Positions 34,667 to 43,569 of a stretch of DNA of 64,000 bases are shown piece by piece. A program made the position numbers and the translations under genes. Each line of letters opens with the position of its first letter. The first letter of the stretch is position 1. The stretch is from a virus, in IMG/VR virus record IMGVR_UViG_3300022920_000004, positions 1-64,000 of that record. One strand, 5' to 3'. A model generated the notes under the pieces. It saw only the letters and a list, made by a program, of their open reading frames with translations. It searched no databases and was not told the DNA's origin.

Positions 34667-36391
34667 TTATCCTTCACACATTACGCATTCATCGTATAAA
34701 TCTCTTCTGCCTCCATCAGCTTTTAATATACTTTCACTTCTAAAATAATATAAAGCTTTTAGACCAACTTCCCAAGCTGTCATATGAACTTGATTTATAA
34801 ATTTAGCTGGTGCATCTTGTTGAAATGCTAGATTTAAACTTTGACCTTGGTCAATATATTGTTGTCTAATACCAGCTTGTTTAACTAATTCAAGTTGATT
34901 AATTTCTTTAAATGTTTTAAAAACATCTTTCTCTTCTTCAGATAAACACCTAATATTAATAACAGAACCTTTATCAGCAATAATTTGATCCCATACTTCA
35001 GGTATATTACGTTCTTTAGCTTCTAACACTTTAGTTAATTCAGGATTTCTTCTAATATGAAGTCCTTTAGCATCATCATCAACATACACATTAGCAGCAA
35101 TAGGTTCAATACCTTGTGATAAATTACCAGCAAGTTTTGAACTACTTCTATTAGGTGCTATAGCCATCAATGTTAAATTTCTCCTATTGTATCCTTTAGT
35201 CCATTCAGGTTCACCATACAATTCAGCTAATTTTGTAGTAGCTAATTCAGCTTGTTTACGAATTAAACCAAATATTTTATTAGTTTGCCCAATAGCATAT
35301 ATTGATATAAAAGGTATCTTTTTACTTTGTAAATAACTATGCCAACCTAAAGTTCCTAATCCTAATGCTCTTGATTTTTTAGCAAATCTAACAGCATCAT
35401 CAATACCTTTAATATGTTCACCTTTATTAATAAATTCTTGAATTACAGCATCTAAAAAGAATATTGCTAATTCAACTGTATCAGTATCTTTCCATTCATC
35501 AAATTTATGTAAATTCATAGAAGATAAACAGCATACTAAAGTATGATTTTCATCAGTGGGTAAAAATATTTCTGAACATAAATTACTATGATGAACTTTT
35601 AAATTATGCTTTTTCCAAAATTCAGGTAAATTTCTATTAGCATTATCTTTAAACATTGTATAAGGTTCACCTGTTTTAACTCTCTTTTTAAGAGTAGCTA
35701 ACCAACGTTTACGTTCTCTACCATTAGAAGCTTTTACAGCATGCATAAAACTATCAGAAATAACAGCCCCTTGATGTATATTATGACATTGCCTGTTTAT
35801 ATCACCTTTAGGTTCTCTAACTTCTAAAAAATCATCATAATCATTATGCTCAATATCAAGATACATTGCTACAGCTCCTCTACGAGTTGAACCTTGTTTA
35901 CTTGATATAATTGTACTATCATATGATTTCATGAATGGAATTACTCCATCAGATGTACCTAATAAACCATTTTTAATTAGTGTACCAGCACTTCTTAAAG
36001 GTGTAAAATCATAAGCAGTTCCTCCACCATGTTTAGATAACATTCTTAATTCAAGTTCTTTACGACCTATATCATGCATATCATCGCCAACTCTACCACT
36101 AAAACATGATATTGGTAAACCTTTATTTGTACCAAAATTAACCATAACTGGAGTTGAAGGAATTAACCAACCATTCCAAAATATATGAAAAAATTTACTT
36201 TCTAATTCAGGATTATTTAATAACTTACTAGCTGTTCTAGCTAATCTTTTATATGCTTGTTTAGGTGTTTCATCACCATTTAAATAATTACCTTGTATTG
36301 TTGTTAAATATAAATCATTATTCCCCCATTCAGGATAATCAACATTTACTTCCCAACCTCTGTCTTTACCTTTTTTATGTGTTTCTATCAT
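34667..36391 (-). CDS. nrdA: Class I ribonucleotide reductase, large (alpha) subunit
   Basis: A 574-residue catalytic subunit that reduces ribonucleotides to deoxyribonucleotides. Visible active-site features are PISCFSG (first redox Cys), NLCSEI (Asn-Cys-Glu with the thiyl radical Cys), CCLSSMNL (redox partner Cys), ALYYFRS (the radical-transfer Tyr pair) and a C-terminal CVMC tail for re-reduction. At 574 residues it is far shorter than bacterial NrdA (about 760), and the N-terminus has no ATP-cone. Feedback inhibition by dATP is therefore probably lost, as in many phage enzymes. It lies 3 bases after nrdB and is followed by a terminator. Confidence 0.92.
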   Translation of the reverse strand: MIETHKKGKDRGWEVNVDYPEWGNNDLYLTTIQGNYLNGDETPKQAYKRLARTASKLLNNPELESKFFHIFWNGWLIPSTPVMVNFGTNKGLPISCFSGRVGDDMHDIGRKELELRMLSKHGGGTAYDFTPLRSAGTLIKNGLLGTSDGVIPFMKSYDSTIISSKQGSTRRGAVAMYLDIEHNDYDDFLEVREPKGDINRQCHNIHQGAVISDSFMHAVKASNGRERKRWLATLKKRVKTGEPYTMFKDNANRNLPEFWKKHNLKVHHSNLCSEIFLPTDENHTLVCCLSSMNLHKFDEWKDTDTVELAIFFLDAVIQEFINKGEHIKGIDDAVRFAKKSRALGLGTLGWHSYLQSKKIPFISIYAIGQTNKIFGLIRKQAELATTKLAELYGEPEWTKGYNRRNLTLMAIAPNRSSSKLAGNLSQGIEPIAANVYVDDDAKGLHIRRNPELTKVLEAKERNIPEVWDQIIADKGSVINIRCLSEEEKDVFKTFKEINQLELVKQAGIRQQYIDQGQSLNLAFQQDAPAKFINQVHMTAWEVGLKALYYFRSESILKADGGRRDLYDECVMCEG

Positions 36392-36394
36392 ATA

Positions 36395-37363
36395 TTAAAA
36401 TAAATCATTATCGTTCCAATCTTCATTAGGTTTACTATAACCAGTTTCACGATTAGCAAAGAAATCTGTTTGCTGTTCACCTGAAACTAATATATAAAAC
36501 CACTCCATTTCATTTAATAATTGTTTATTTACATTATAAATAGGTTTTAAATTTAATTCTACTAATTTTCTATTAGCCCTATCATACATAAAATTCTTTA
36601 GTTGCTCTTTAGTAATTGTTTCTAAATCACCTAATTCAAAAATCTTATTAATATATGTAAATTCACTTTGTATTGCATAATGAATACCATCATAAACTGA
36701 TTTTCTCAATTCTTCAGTCCATAATTCAGGATTTTCCTCAATTATAGTTCTAAATATTTTACAACCAGCTTCACTATGAGTGCTTTCATCTTTTACACTA
36801 AAAATCATTTGTTGTCCTATACCAGTTAGTCTATTTGATTTCCTAAATGATAATAATACTGCAAATGAACTAAATAACTGTATTCCTTCTGCTGCTGCGC
36901 TAAATAGTGCTATACTTCTAGCTATTTCTGTTAAATTTGTTGTATCAGGATCAACATCCATTAATACTTTTAATTTAGCCATTGTAGCTTCATCTTCTAA
37001 AAATGCTTCAAAATTATCTAATCCTAATGTATCATTTAAATATGAATACGCATTAGCATGTATAGTTTCAAAAGCTCCAAAAGTTTGAGCCATCATTTTT
37101 ATTTCTGGAACTGGAAACCATTTTGGAACATAAGAACTCCAATAATCTCCAACTTCACATTCTGTTTGGGTAAATCCTTTTAAAATATTACCTATTACAT
37201 TTTTCTCTTCTTCATTTAAGTGCTCTCTCCAATCTGTAACATCATTTTGCATATTTATTTCAGTATGTAACCAATGTGCATTTTGTTGTTTAAACCAATA
37301 GTCATATGCCCATTGATATTGAAAAGGTTTGAAAGCAACTCTTCCTTCGTTAATTTTACTCAT
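36395..37363 (-). CDS. nrdB: Class I ribonucleotide reductase, small (beta) subunit
   Basis: A 322-residue ferritin-like radical-generating subunit. FETIHANAY supplies Glu99, His102 and the radical Tyr106, with the same +3/+7 spacing as E. coli NrdB. A Glu near 68, GIQLFSSF preceded by Glu near 175, and DESTHSEAG (ExxH) complete the di-metal site. Retention of the Tyr argues for a tyrosyl-radical class Ia/Ib enzyme rather than a Tyr-less variant. Partner nrdA begins 3 bases downstream. With ThyA it supplies dNTPs for a low-GC genome. Confidence 0.92.
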   Translation of the reverse strand: MSKINEGRVAFKPFQYQWAYDYWFKQQNAHWLHTEINMQNDVTDWREHLNEEEKNVIGNILKGFTQTECEVGDYWSSYVPKWFPVPEIKMMAQTFGAFETIHANAYSYLNDTLGLDNFEAFLEDEATMAKLKVLMDVDPDTTNLTEIARSIALFSAAAEGIQLFSSFAVLLSFRKSNRLTGIGQQMIFSVKDESTHSEAGCKIFRTIIEENPELWTEELRKSVYDGIHYAIQSEFTYINKIFELGDLETITKEQLKNFMYDRANRKLVELNLKPIYNVNKQLLNEMEWFYILVSGEQQTDFFANRETGYSKPNEDWNDNDLF

Positions 37364-37419
37364 TATTTATTTTTTATTATTATAAGATTATCTTTTAACT
37401 CTATTTAATAAAAAATATA

Positions 37420-38025
37420 CTACCACATTTCTGTGTTTTTGTTTAATTTTGTTTTAATGTTTTCTAATACTTTAAAATCAAAAGTCTCATTTTCAATATC
37501 AATAATGTCACCTAATTCAGCTTCACTACTAATAACTATTTTTTGAGTTTTTGATGATAAAGATTGTTCTAATTTTTGTCTATATTTAGTTGTTTTAAAT
37601 AATATATCTTTAACTTTTGTCAAAAACGGTAATGAATTTGGATTCTCTCCATACATTACTGTCCAAAATTCTAATATCAATTCTTTTGCATCATCTTTAA
37701 ATTCTGAGTATTTACTGTTTTTTAAACAATTATATTCATGTAAATATTCTTCAGGAAATTTAAAAATGTACAAAACTTGATTACCTATATCGTACATATC
37801 TATAAATAATTCATTATTTATTAAATGATGTTCGTAGGTTGTAAATTTTGGATTTGACAAATCAAAATCATGTAATATATAAATACAATTTTCATATTTA
37901 CCTTCATTATCAACCATAAATGTGTTGTTAAGATAAGGTAAGTATTGTTTTTCTATATTTACAAGTTCTGATATTAGAGGTAAAAGGTAAGTTTTTGATT
38001 TATTGAACTTAACTTTTTTTACCAT
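37420..38025 (-). CDS. Hypothetical phage protein
   Basis: A 201-residue mixed alpha/beta protein, Tyr/Asn-rich, with a basic N-terminus (VKKVKFNKSK) and an acidic C-terminal third. I recognise no motif or family. It lies between the small ORF at 38030 and nrdB, with a 56-base AT-rich gap before nrdB. That gap could hold a promoter, but I see no consensus. Confidence 0.5.
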   Translation of the reverse strand: MVKKVKFNKSKTYLLPLISELVNIEKQYLPYLNNTFMVDNEGKYENCIYILHDFDLSNPKFTTYEHHLINNELFIDMYDIGNQVLYIFKFPEEYLHEYNCLKNSKYSEFKDDAKELILEFWTVMYGENPNSLPFLTKVKDILFKTTKYRQKLEQSLSSKTQKIVISSEAELGDIIDIENETFDFKVLENIKTKLNKNTEMW

Positions 38026-38029
38026 TTAA

Positions 38030-38161
38030 TTATTTTTTATTTGCTATATCTATAGTTGTAGGATATTTAAATAATCTACAAATATCATCAATAATGCAGT
38101 CTCCATATTCAGGATTATTATATTCTATTAATATATCTCTTAATAATTCATGTTTATCCAT
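38030..38161 (-). CDS. Small hypothetical protein (43 aa)
   Basis: A 43-codon acidic ORF (MDKHELLRDILIEYNN...) filling the gap between the 201-residue gene and the PD-(D/E)XK nuclease gene, with 1- and 4-base spacings. Tight packing and an intact ATG after an A-rich leader support it. The function is unknown. Confidence 0.5.
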   Translation of the reverse strand: MDKHELLRDILIEYNNPEYGDCIIDDICRLFKYPTTIDIANKK

Positions 38162-38162
38162 A

Positions 38163-39161
38163 TTAAATATTTATAAATTCATCATTAATTTTAACTAAAC
38201 CATTATTCTCGTATTGTTCTTTAGACATATTAAATACTTCATTTCTCCAATGCCATTCAATATTATCAACTAATTCAATTAATCCTCTATATTTATAACC
38301 AGCATTTGTTGTAAAGCCATTTAAAGCCCCTTTAAACCATTTATCAGTAAATTCTAATGTAGTAGGTATTTTCTCATATCTACCACAATATAAAAACTGA
38401 AATGGTAGTATTTCATAACTTTCTAAATCATTTGTTAAAGCGTAATATTGTAAAGCTAAACTATAAATAACTCCTTGTAAGTAGTATCTATATTTAATAA
38501 AGTTACTTAGAAATTCACTTACAGGTTTACTACCAGTTTTCAAATCAATACCTCTAATAGTTTTATTTACGTGGTCTATTTTAATATAATCTAAAAATGA
38601 TAAAAATTTAAAATTACCAATTTCAAAGTTAACTTCAACTTGATACTCCAAATCACCTAAAATAAAATATCTACTAAATTCATGTGTTTTTAATACACTA
38701 ACCATTTCTTCAGCTTCTTGTACTAATAAATTAGTTACTAGAGTTTTATTATATGACTCAATCATAGCTATAACATAATTATTAGCTTCTTTTGTATATT
38801 TAGCTAATAATTTAGTATCATCTTTAGTAGTTTTCCATAAACCTAGTTCTTTAATACAATTTAAAATAAAAGTATTTTCATCTGTGTTTATTTTACCTAA
38901 ATGTTCTACTAAATAATCACATAAAGTACCTAACATTGCTGTAGGTTTTTCACCATCAAATACATAATATTTATCTGTAATTTTAAAATCTGGTTGCAAC
39001 ATATCATCTACTAAACTACCAAAATCTAAAAATTCACCACTAATTTTTTTTCTATCAATTAAGGAACGTGGTCCATCCCTATCAAATTCAGATACTCTAC
39101 CAAATGAAAGTCTTAAATCTGTAATTAAATTATTTTCAATCATTGCATCATCTAACGTCAT
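38163..39161 (-). CDS. PD-(D/E)XK nuclease (RecB/Cas4-like)
   Basis: A 332-residue protein. The central segment has a Glu-rich strand (YQVEVNFEIG), then FLSFLDYIKID and IRGIDLKTGSKP, the D-x(n)-D-x-K arrangement (Asp and Lys of IDLKT near residues 200-203) of the PD-(D/E)XK superfamily. A helix with a conserved-looking YRYYLQG (QxxxY-like) follows, typical of RecB-family exonucleases. No helicase domain or Cys cluster is present. Probably an exonuclease for recombination or host DNA degradation, near the RusA-like resolvase. Confidence 0.72.
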   Translation of the reverse strand: MTLDDAMIENNLITDLRLSFGRVSEFDRDGPRSLIDRKKISGEFLDFGSLVDDMLQPDFKITDKYYVFDGEKPTAMLGTLCDYLVEHLGKINTDENTFILNCIKELGLWKTTKDDTKLLAKYTKEANNYVIAMIESYNKTLVTNLLVQEAEEMVSVLKTHEFSRYFILGDLEYQVEVNFEIGNFKFLSFLDYIKIDHVNKTIRGIDLKTGSKPVSEFLSNFIKYRYYLQGVIYSLALQYYALTNDLESYEILPFQFLYCGRYEKIPTTLEFTDKWFKGALNGFTTNAGYKYRGLIELVDNIEWHWRNEVFNMSKEQYENNGLVKINDEFINI

Positions 39162-39175
39162 ATATTGTGTTTAAG

Positions 39176-39397
39176 TTAATAACCTAATTCATCATAAGCA
39201 ACTTCAATTTCATTAATTAAAGTATCTTGTACTTCATTTAAAACAGCATATTCAATACTGTCTTTTTCCATATCAATCATTTTTCTTTCAATTAATAGTC
39301 TTGCACTATTAATATTATCTTTTTTAATAAAATCATTAAATCTTATTAAATCATCTTCACCTAAAATTGGTGCTACTATTTTTGTTAATTTACTCAT
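39176..39397 (-). CDS. Small helical hypothetical protein
   Basis: A 73-residue acidic, wholly helical protein (two amphipathic helices, residues 16-40 and 44-70). It abuts the RusA-like gene with no gap. No motif was recognised. It might be a partner or inhibitor of the neighbouring nucleases. Confidence 0.5.
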   Translation of the reverse strand: MSKLTKIVAPILGEDDLIRFNDFIKKDNINSARLLIERKMIDMEKDSIEYAVLNEVQDTLINEIEVAYDELGY

Positions 39398-39865
39398 TTA
39401 AAATATTTTTATAAATACACCATGACCAATCTTGTCAACGCTGTACCATTGTTCTGTTCTTAAATTATTTTCATTTGGCAATTCCCCATTAATTGTCATA
39501 GGTATAGGAAATACATATTTTACATTATCATCTTCTATTATATTATGAGATGTTAATAAATCTTGTATTAATTCTACACTATTACTAAAATCAAAAAGAG
39601 CTTTAGTTTTTCTTACATGATGATAACCTATAAATATAGGATTTTCTTTACCAATCATCATTTCTTCAAACTTACTTCTAAGTTTTTCTATTTCATTAGG
39701 TTTATTAGGGTCTACATAACCTTTAACTTCTTTCTTTCTTGAGTTAAAATGTTGTATTCCTAATGTTCTGATGTACTTACTAACTGTTGGGGAATGAAAT
39801 ATTCCTCTACTAGTTTTGACTTTGCTGTTTTTTAAACTTGGTACTGAACCTGGTATAAAAATCAT
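39398..39865 (-). CDS. RusA-like Holliday junction resolvase
   Basis: A 155-residue protein. The C-terminal half has DFSNSVELIQDLLTSHNIIEDDNVKYV, matching the RusA-family pattern D-x-D/S-N ... D-x-L ... G/I-x-x-D-D, with acidic residues for magnesium. The start PGSVPSLKNSK is also RusA-like (P-x-P-x-x-K/R-x-R). It cleaves four-way junctions during recombination-linked replication or before packaging. It overlaps the next gene by 4 bases. Confidence 0.68.
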   Translation of the reverse strand: MIFIPGSVPSLKNSKVKTSRGIFHSPTVSKYIRTLGIQHFNSRKKEVKGYVDPNKPNEIEKLRSKFEEMMIGKENPIFIGYHHVRKTKALFDFSNSVELIQDLLTSHNIIEDDNVKYVFPIPMTINGELPNENNLRTEQWYSVDKIGHGVFIKIF

Positions 39866-40086
39866 AATCGTATTAAATTATAATCATCTTCATAATCATT
39901 ATTTTCTAACCAAGTTTCTATTTCAGTTTCAGTGTTTTTAAAATTATAACTTTCAATTTCAGAGACTATAACTAACTCTAATAATGAAGTTGACACCTCA
40001 TAAAGTCTAATTAATTTACTACCTGTTGCAAATTCAAAATTATCATCAACACTAGTTTCCTTTTCTACTACATAATATAAATTCAT
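39862..40086 (-). CDS. Small acidic hypothetical protein
   Basis: A 74-residue, highly acidic protein (pattern VEKETSVDDNFEF ... LIRLYEV). I recognise no family. It overlaps the RusA-like gene by 4 bases (ATGA), so the pair is probably translationally coupled. Confidence 0.5.
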   Translation of the reverse strand: MNLYYVVEKETSVDDNFEFATGSKLIRLYEVSTSLLELVIVSEIESYNFKNTETEIETWLENNDYEDDYNLIRL

Positions 40087-40098
40087 TATATTTTATTT

Positions 40099-40257
40099 TT
40101 AACAGGATTGATCACAAGGAGCACTCCCACAAGTTTCACATTCAGTAGGTGAAAATCCACATTGTTCGTAAGCATCACCTTCTACAGTTTTACTACCACA
40201 ATCTGGACATTCACCATCTATTTCATCTTCACTATAACCACTTCCATCAAAACACAT
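40099..40257 (-). CDS. Cys-rich zinc-ribbon microprotein (52 aa)
   Basis: A 52-codon ORF with nine Cys, including CPDC, CETC and a closing CDQSC, spaced like a treble-clef/zinc-ribbon knuckle pair, and an acidic N-terminal 15 residues. It starts inside the stop of the upstream gene (TAATG at 40257). Two adjacent zinc-ribbon microproteins suggest metal-dependent binding to nucleic acid or to host RNA polymerase. This is inference. Confidence 0.6.
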   Translation of the reverse strand: MCFDGSGYSEDEIDGECPDCGSKTVEGDAYEQCGFSPTECETCGSAPCDQSC

Positions 40258-40391
40258 TATTCATCTTTATTTTCAGTTCTACAAATACCACACACTTGAT
40301 TACCTTCTTTTAAAGCATCCATTTTAGGAATATGTGTAGTTTCTTTATTACATTTTTTACAACGTAAATCTTTTAATTTAACTTTTTTCAT
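40257..40391 (-). CDS. Zinc-ribbon microprotein (44 aa)
   Basis: A 44-codon basic ORF with CKKC (residues 11-14) and CGIC (residues 34-37), a complete four-Cys zinc ribbon. It overlaps the end of the 40378 gene by 14 bases and is coupled downstream by TAATG. It resembles small phage or ribosomal-type zinc ribbons. The target is unknown. Confidence 0.6.
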   Translation of the reverse strand: MKKVKLKDLRCKKCNKETTHIPKMDALKEGNQVCGICRTENKDE

Positions 40392-40845
40392 TATTATACC
40401 ATTTTATAAATTTTATTACTGCTTCGTAAGTGCTTTCAATTTTAGTGTTCAGTGTTGAATACAATTCAAAGTAATTTTTATCTAATACTGAATTACAATT
40501 AGTAGATAATCTACAATTATCTCCTTCTATTTCAATTATCATGTTACCGTTAAAAAGGTTTTCAATTTTTTCAACAACACCCATTAATAAATTCCAATCT
40601 GTATTATAATTTAAACTCCATTTATAATTATCATAAGGCTTTTTATCATTATAATAATCTTCATCTGCAAAACTACCAAACTTTTTCTGTTTTAGGAATT
40701 CTTCACTTGGATTTTTTACATAAATATCTGTAGTTTCCCAACCACCAGCTTTATCACCAGCTTCATATAAATCATTTTCATATTTACCATCAGGTATATA
40801 AATCCAACCATCAAATTCTGCTATTAATCTATTATTTTCTTCCAT
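40378..40845 (-). CDS. Conserved phage protein, paralogue A of a tandem pair
   Basis: A 155-residue protein of unknown function. The C-terminal half has W-x-LMGVVEKI ... YEAVIKFIKWYN, the layout of a common small phage family. The gene just upstream (40832-41173) ends in the closely similar YKAIIEFIEWYN with an aligned W-x-LMPCISKI, so the two are tandem paralogues. The start overlaps the upstream gene by 14 bases. Confidence 0.6.
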   Translation of the reverse strand: MEENNRLIAEFDGWIYIPDGKYENDLYEAGDKAGGWETTDIYVKNPSEEFLKQKKFGSFADEDYYNDKKPYDNYKWSLNYNTDWNLLMGVVEKIENLFNGNMIIEIEGDNCRLSTNCNSVLDKNYFELYSTLNTKIESTYEAVIKFIKWYNNEKS

Positions 40846-41173
40846 TATACCATTCTATAAATTCAATTATTGCTTTATATGTATTATTAATTTGAGGTAT
40901 GTTATCAATAATTATATTATATTTTTCTAATTCATCTAATTCACAACATATTTCTAAAATTTTACTAATACAAGGCATTAACCAATCCCAAGATTCTTTA
41001 AATCTAAGTGATGTAACATACCAAGTTTCATCTTCCATCTCATCGTAAATAAGGCTATTTAATAAATTTAATTCACTACTTGGCATCCATAATTTAATAT
41101 ATGAATTTTCACATTTTAAATTCATAAAATTAGCTATTAATTCATCACCAGATAATTTTTTCTGAGCTCCCAT
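40832..41173 (-). CDS. Conserved phage protein, paralogue B of a tandem pair
   Basis: A 113-residue protein sharing the W-x-LM(x)4KI segment and the C-terminal YKAIIEFIEWYN block with its downstream neighbour. It begins 29 bases inside the UDG-like gene. A second Met at codon 17 (41125) would remove the overlap, so the start is uncertain. The function is unknown. Confidence 0.55.
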   Translation of the reverse strand: MGAQKKLSGDELIANFMNLKCENSYIKLWMPSSELNLLNSLIYDEMEDETWYVTSLRFKESWDWLMPCISKILEICCELDELEKYNIIIDNIPQINNTYKAIIEFIEWYNGRK

Positions 41174-41834
41174 TGTTTTCTTCTATTATTTTATTAATAT
41201 CATTAAAATGTGTACAATTCCAATCAATGTTTTTTTTAACAGCATCATTTGGGTTTGTAAATTCTAAAATATAATTATTATTACTATTTATATATTGTTT
41301 AAATGATTGAGCTTGATTACCCCATAAACAGTATATAATACCTGTATTAACCTCGCTAAGAGACTTTAATAAATATTTAATAAAGTAACTCCAATATATA
41401 GAATGACTTCCTTGTTTTCCTCTAATTGCACTTAAAGATGTGTTAATACATAAAACACCTTGTTTAGACCAATTACTTAAACCATAATCCATAAAATATA
41501 AACCATCTTTAACATTATTAGTTATACATTGCTCTATTTTAGAAAGGGGTTCACTTATGTAAACCCCATGTTTTTCTTCATTAGCAAATGCAATACCAAT
41601 ATCTTTATCATTAGCGTAAGGATTATCTCCTAATATAACAACCTTTAATTTATTATAATCAGTATCTGTAAAAGCTTTAAAAATATCCTTTTTTAGAGGA
41701 AATACTTTTTTACCACTTCTATATTCTTCATTAATAAATTTAATAAGTTTATGCATATATTTACTATCTAATAAATCCTGTCTTAATAAACTATACCAAG
41801 TATTAAATACTTGTTTTTGTACATTAAAATTCAT
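41145..41834 (-). CDS. Uracil-DNA glycosylase-like protein with altered catalytic motifs
   Basis: A 229-residue protein with the family 1 UDG layout: VVILGDNPYA in place of GQDPYH, GIAFAN, GVLCINTSLS (family VLLLNTxLTV), IIYCLWGNQAQ (family LLWGxxAQ) and a final FTNPNDA in place of HPSPLS. The catalytic Asp of motif A aligns with Asn, and the His of motif B is missing. It may therefore act by another route, bind without cutting, or be inactive. Crassvirales commonly carry UDG. It overlaps the amidoligase gene by 11 bases. Confidence 0.7.
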   Translation of the reverse strand: MNFNVQKQVFNTWYSLLRQDLLDSKYMHKLIKFINEEYRSGKKVFPLKKDIFKAFTDTDYNKLKVVILGDNPYANDKDIGIAFANEEKHGVYISEPLSKIEQCITNNVKDGLYFMDYGLSNWSKQGVLCINTSLSAIRGKQGSHSIYWSYFIKYLLKSLSEVNTGIIYCLWGNQAQSFKQYINSNNNYILEFTNPNDAVKKNIDWNCTHFNDINKIIEENNGSSEKIIW

Positions 41835-43566
41835 CTTCTATTTCTAAATTTTCAATTAATGCATTTACAACTTCTTCTTCATTATTATGAACTGCTACAG
41901 GTGCAATTGGTGGATTTAAACCTTCTAAAAATATTTCAATATCCCTATTTACAATAGCTTCAACATTATTTCTTCTAATATGTCTTGATGTTTCCCAAGT
42001 AAATTCTTTAATTTCATCTTGAATTTCTTTATTTTTAACAGGAACACTCCAATCTATTCTAGAATATGCAGATATTGCACTTTCATCACCTTTAACATTA
42101 CCTTGACAGTTTTGAGAATAAGTAATATCTTTTCTATCTCTAACATAACTATAAATACAACTGTATAAATTAGATTTATAAGCATTACTAAGATGAATAT
42201 TATTGTAGATGCTTTTTTCTAAAATACTATATAAGTTATTATTTCTAAAAGTTCTTTTATAATTAGACAAAATAGCTGTAGTATTATCTTTAACAAAATT
42301 AATAATACTTCCACACATTACAATATAATTAATTACTTTATTGGCTTCAAATGTAGGTGTATGAATTCTAAATTCAACAGTTTCTTTATTATCAAATATT
42401 AAAGGTAACATATTAGCCCATAAATAACGTGTTTTCACTTGCCACTTCCTATTACCATTTGGGTCTGAAGGATGGGATTTAACATTATCTAATGAATTAT
42501 AATTACCTTTAAAATCAACACCTCCAGATAAATAAGCAAATAAAACATCAAAATTATCAACAATATTTTCATTATTAATAACTTTATCCATTTGACTTAT
42601 TAATTTGTGAGATGGTAATTGTTGAGTATAATCATTTTGTTTAACTCCAAAATTATATTTCTTATATAAAGGAAATAATTCATATACATCATCTTGAATA
42701 TGAACTAAAGTTTTATATAATGCTAAAATAAATTCCATTGTTCTAGGAATACCACCTATATGTAAATGTAATGCACAATTATCATCAAAATCAGTTCTAT
42801 CTTTTAATAATTTACAAGATTCTACTACAGTTTGCAAACCTTTTTTACCAGATAAAGGTATTGTTACATATTCAATACCAGTAATACTACCATCTCTTAA
42901 AGGAATTAATCCTAATGGTTTAGCTAATCTATCAGGAATATTACCTTTAGTAGTTTCAAATTCTAATCCAAAACTTAAACCTTTAATAACATCACCATAT
43001 CTTTCAATATTTCTATTAATTTCAAGATTATTATTGTTGTAATCTTCAGTATAATTACCTATAATATTTTTACAATTATATTCTAAACTTCTTTTATAAG
43101 AAGAGTTAGGTATATGTTTTTTATTAAATGATTTTGCTTGAATACTATTTATATTATAAAATATACCATCTTGTAAACGTTCTCTAAATTTATTAGTATT
43201 TTTAAAAACATCTGACGATAAACTAATAATACAACCAATATTATTATTAACATATACATTTTTAAATTTATTAGGTGTAAAATATCCATAAATTAAATTA
43301 CCATTTATTACATCAACAATACCATTTAATAAATTACAATTATTTTTAACTACATACTCTTCAAGTTCATAGTCATATGTTATATAACCAGTTTCATATC
43401 TATAATATTTATCATTAATATAATAACAATCGCCTGAATCTATTATTTTAACATCTCCTATAATATAATAATCTCCAGATATTCTACGACATTTTGATTT
43501 ATCAATAGAAACTCCATTGATTGTAGTAACCATAACTACTTTTTTTTCTTCTATATTTTCGTTCAT
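41824..43566 (-). CDS. Amidoligase-family (glutamine synthetase-like fold) peptide ligase
   Basis: A 580-residue protein. Residues 1-190 form a beta-rich phage-specific domain (CRRISGDYYIIG ... DSGDCYYIN ... GIVDVINGNLIYGYFTPN). The catalytic part starts at GLSFGLEFETT (paired Glu for metal/ATP), continues with CALHLHIGG (H-x-H) near residue 265, and EFRIHTPTFEANK near 400, the Amidoligase_2 pattern. The superfamily makes amide bonds between a carboxylate and an amine using ATP. It forms a tight block with a class II glutamine amidotransferase (3 bases) and the COOH-NH2 ligase, so it probably builds a peptide or amidated product with them. Confidence 0.75.
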   Translation of the reverse strand: MNENIEEKKVVMVTTINGVSIDKSKCRRISGDYYIIGDVKIIDSGDCYYINDKYYRYETGYITYDYELEEYVVKNNCNLLNGIVDVINGNLIYGYFTPNKFKNVYVNNNIGCIISLSSDVFKNTNKFRERLQDGIFYNINSIQAKSFNKKHIPNSSYKRSLEYNCKNIIGNYTEDYNNNNLEINRNIERYGDVIKGLSFGLEFETTKGNIPDRLAKPLGLIPLRDGSITGIEYVTIPLSGKKGLQTVVESCKLLKDRTDFDDNCALHLHIGGIPRTMEFILALYKTLVHIQDDVYELFPLYKKYNFGVKQNDYTQQLPSHKLISQMDKVINNENIVDNFDVLFAYLSGGVDFKGNYNSLDNVKSHPSDPNGNRKWQVKTRYLWANMLPLIFDNKETVEFRIHTPTFEANKVINYIVMCGSIINFVKDNTTAILSNYKRTFRNNNLYSILEKSIYNNIHLSNAYKSNLYSCIYSYVRDRKDITYSQNCQGNVKGDESAISAYSRIDWSVPVKNKEIQDEIKEFTWETSRHIRRNNVEAIVNRDIEIFLEGLNPPIAPVAVHNNEEEVVNALIENLEIEDEF

Positions 43567-43569
43567 TGT

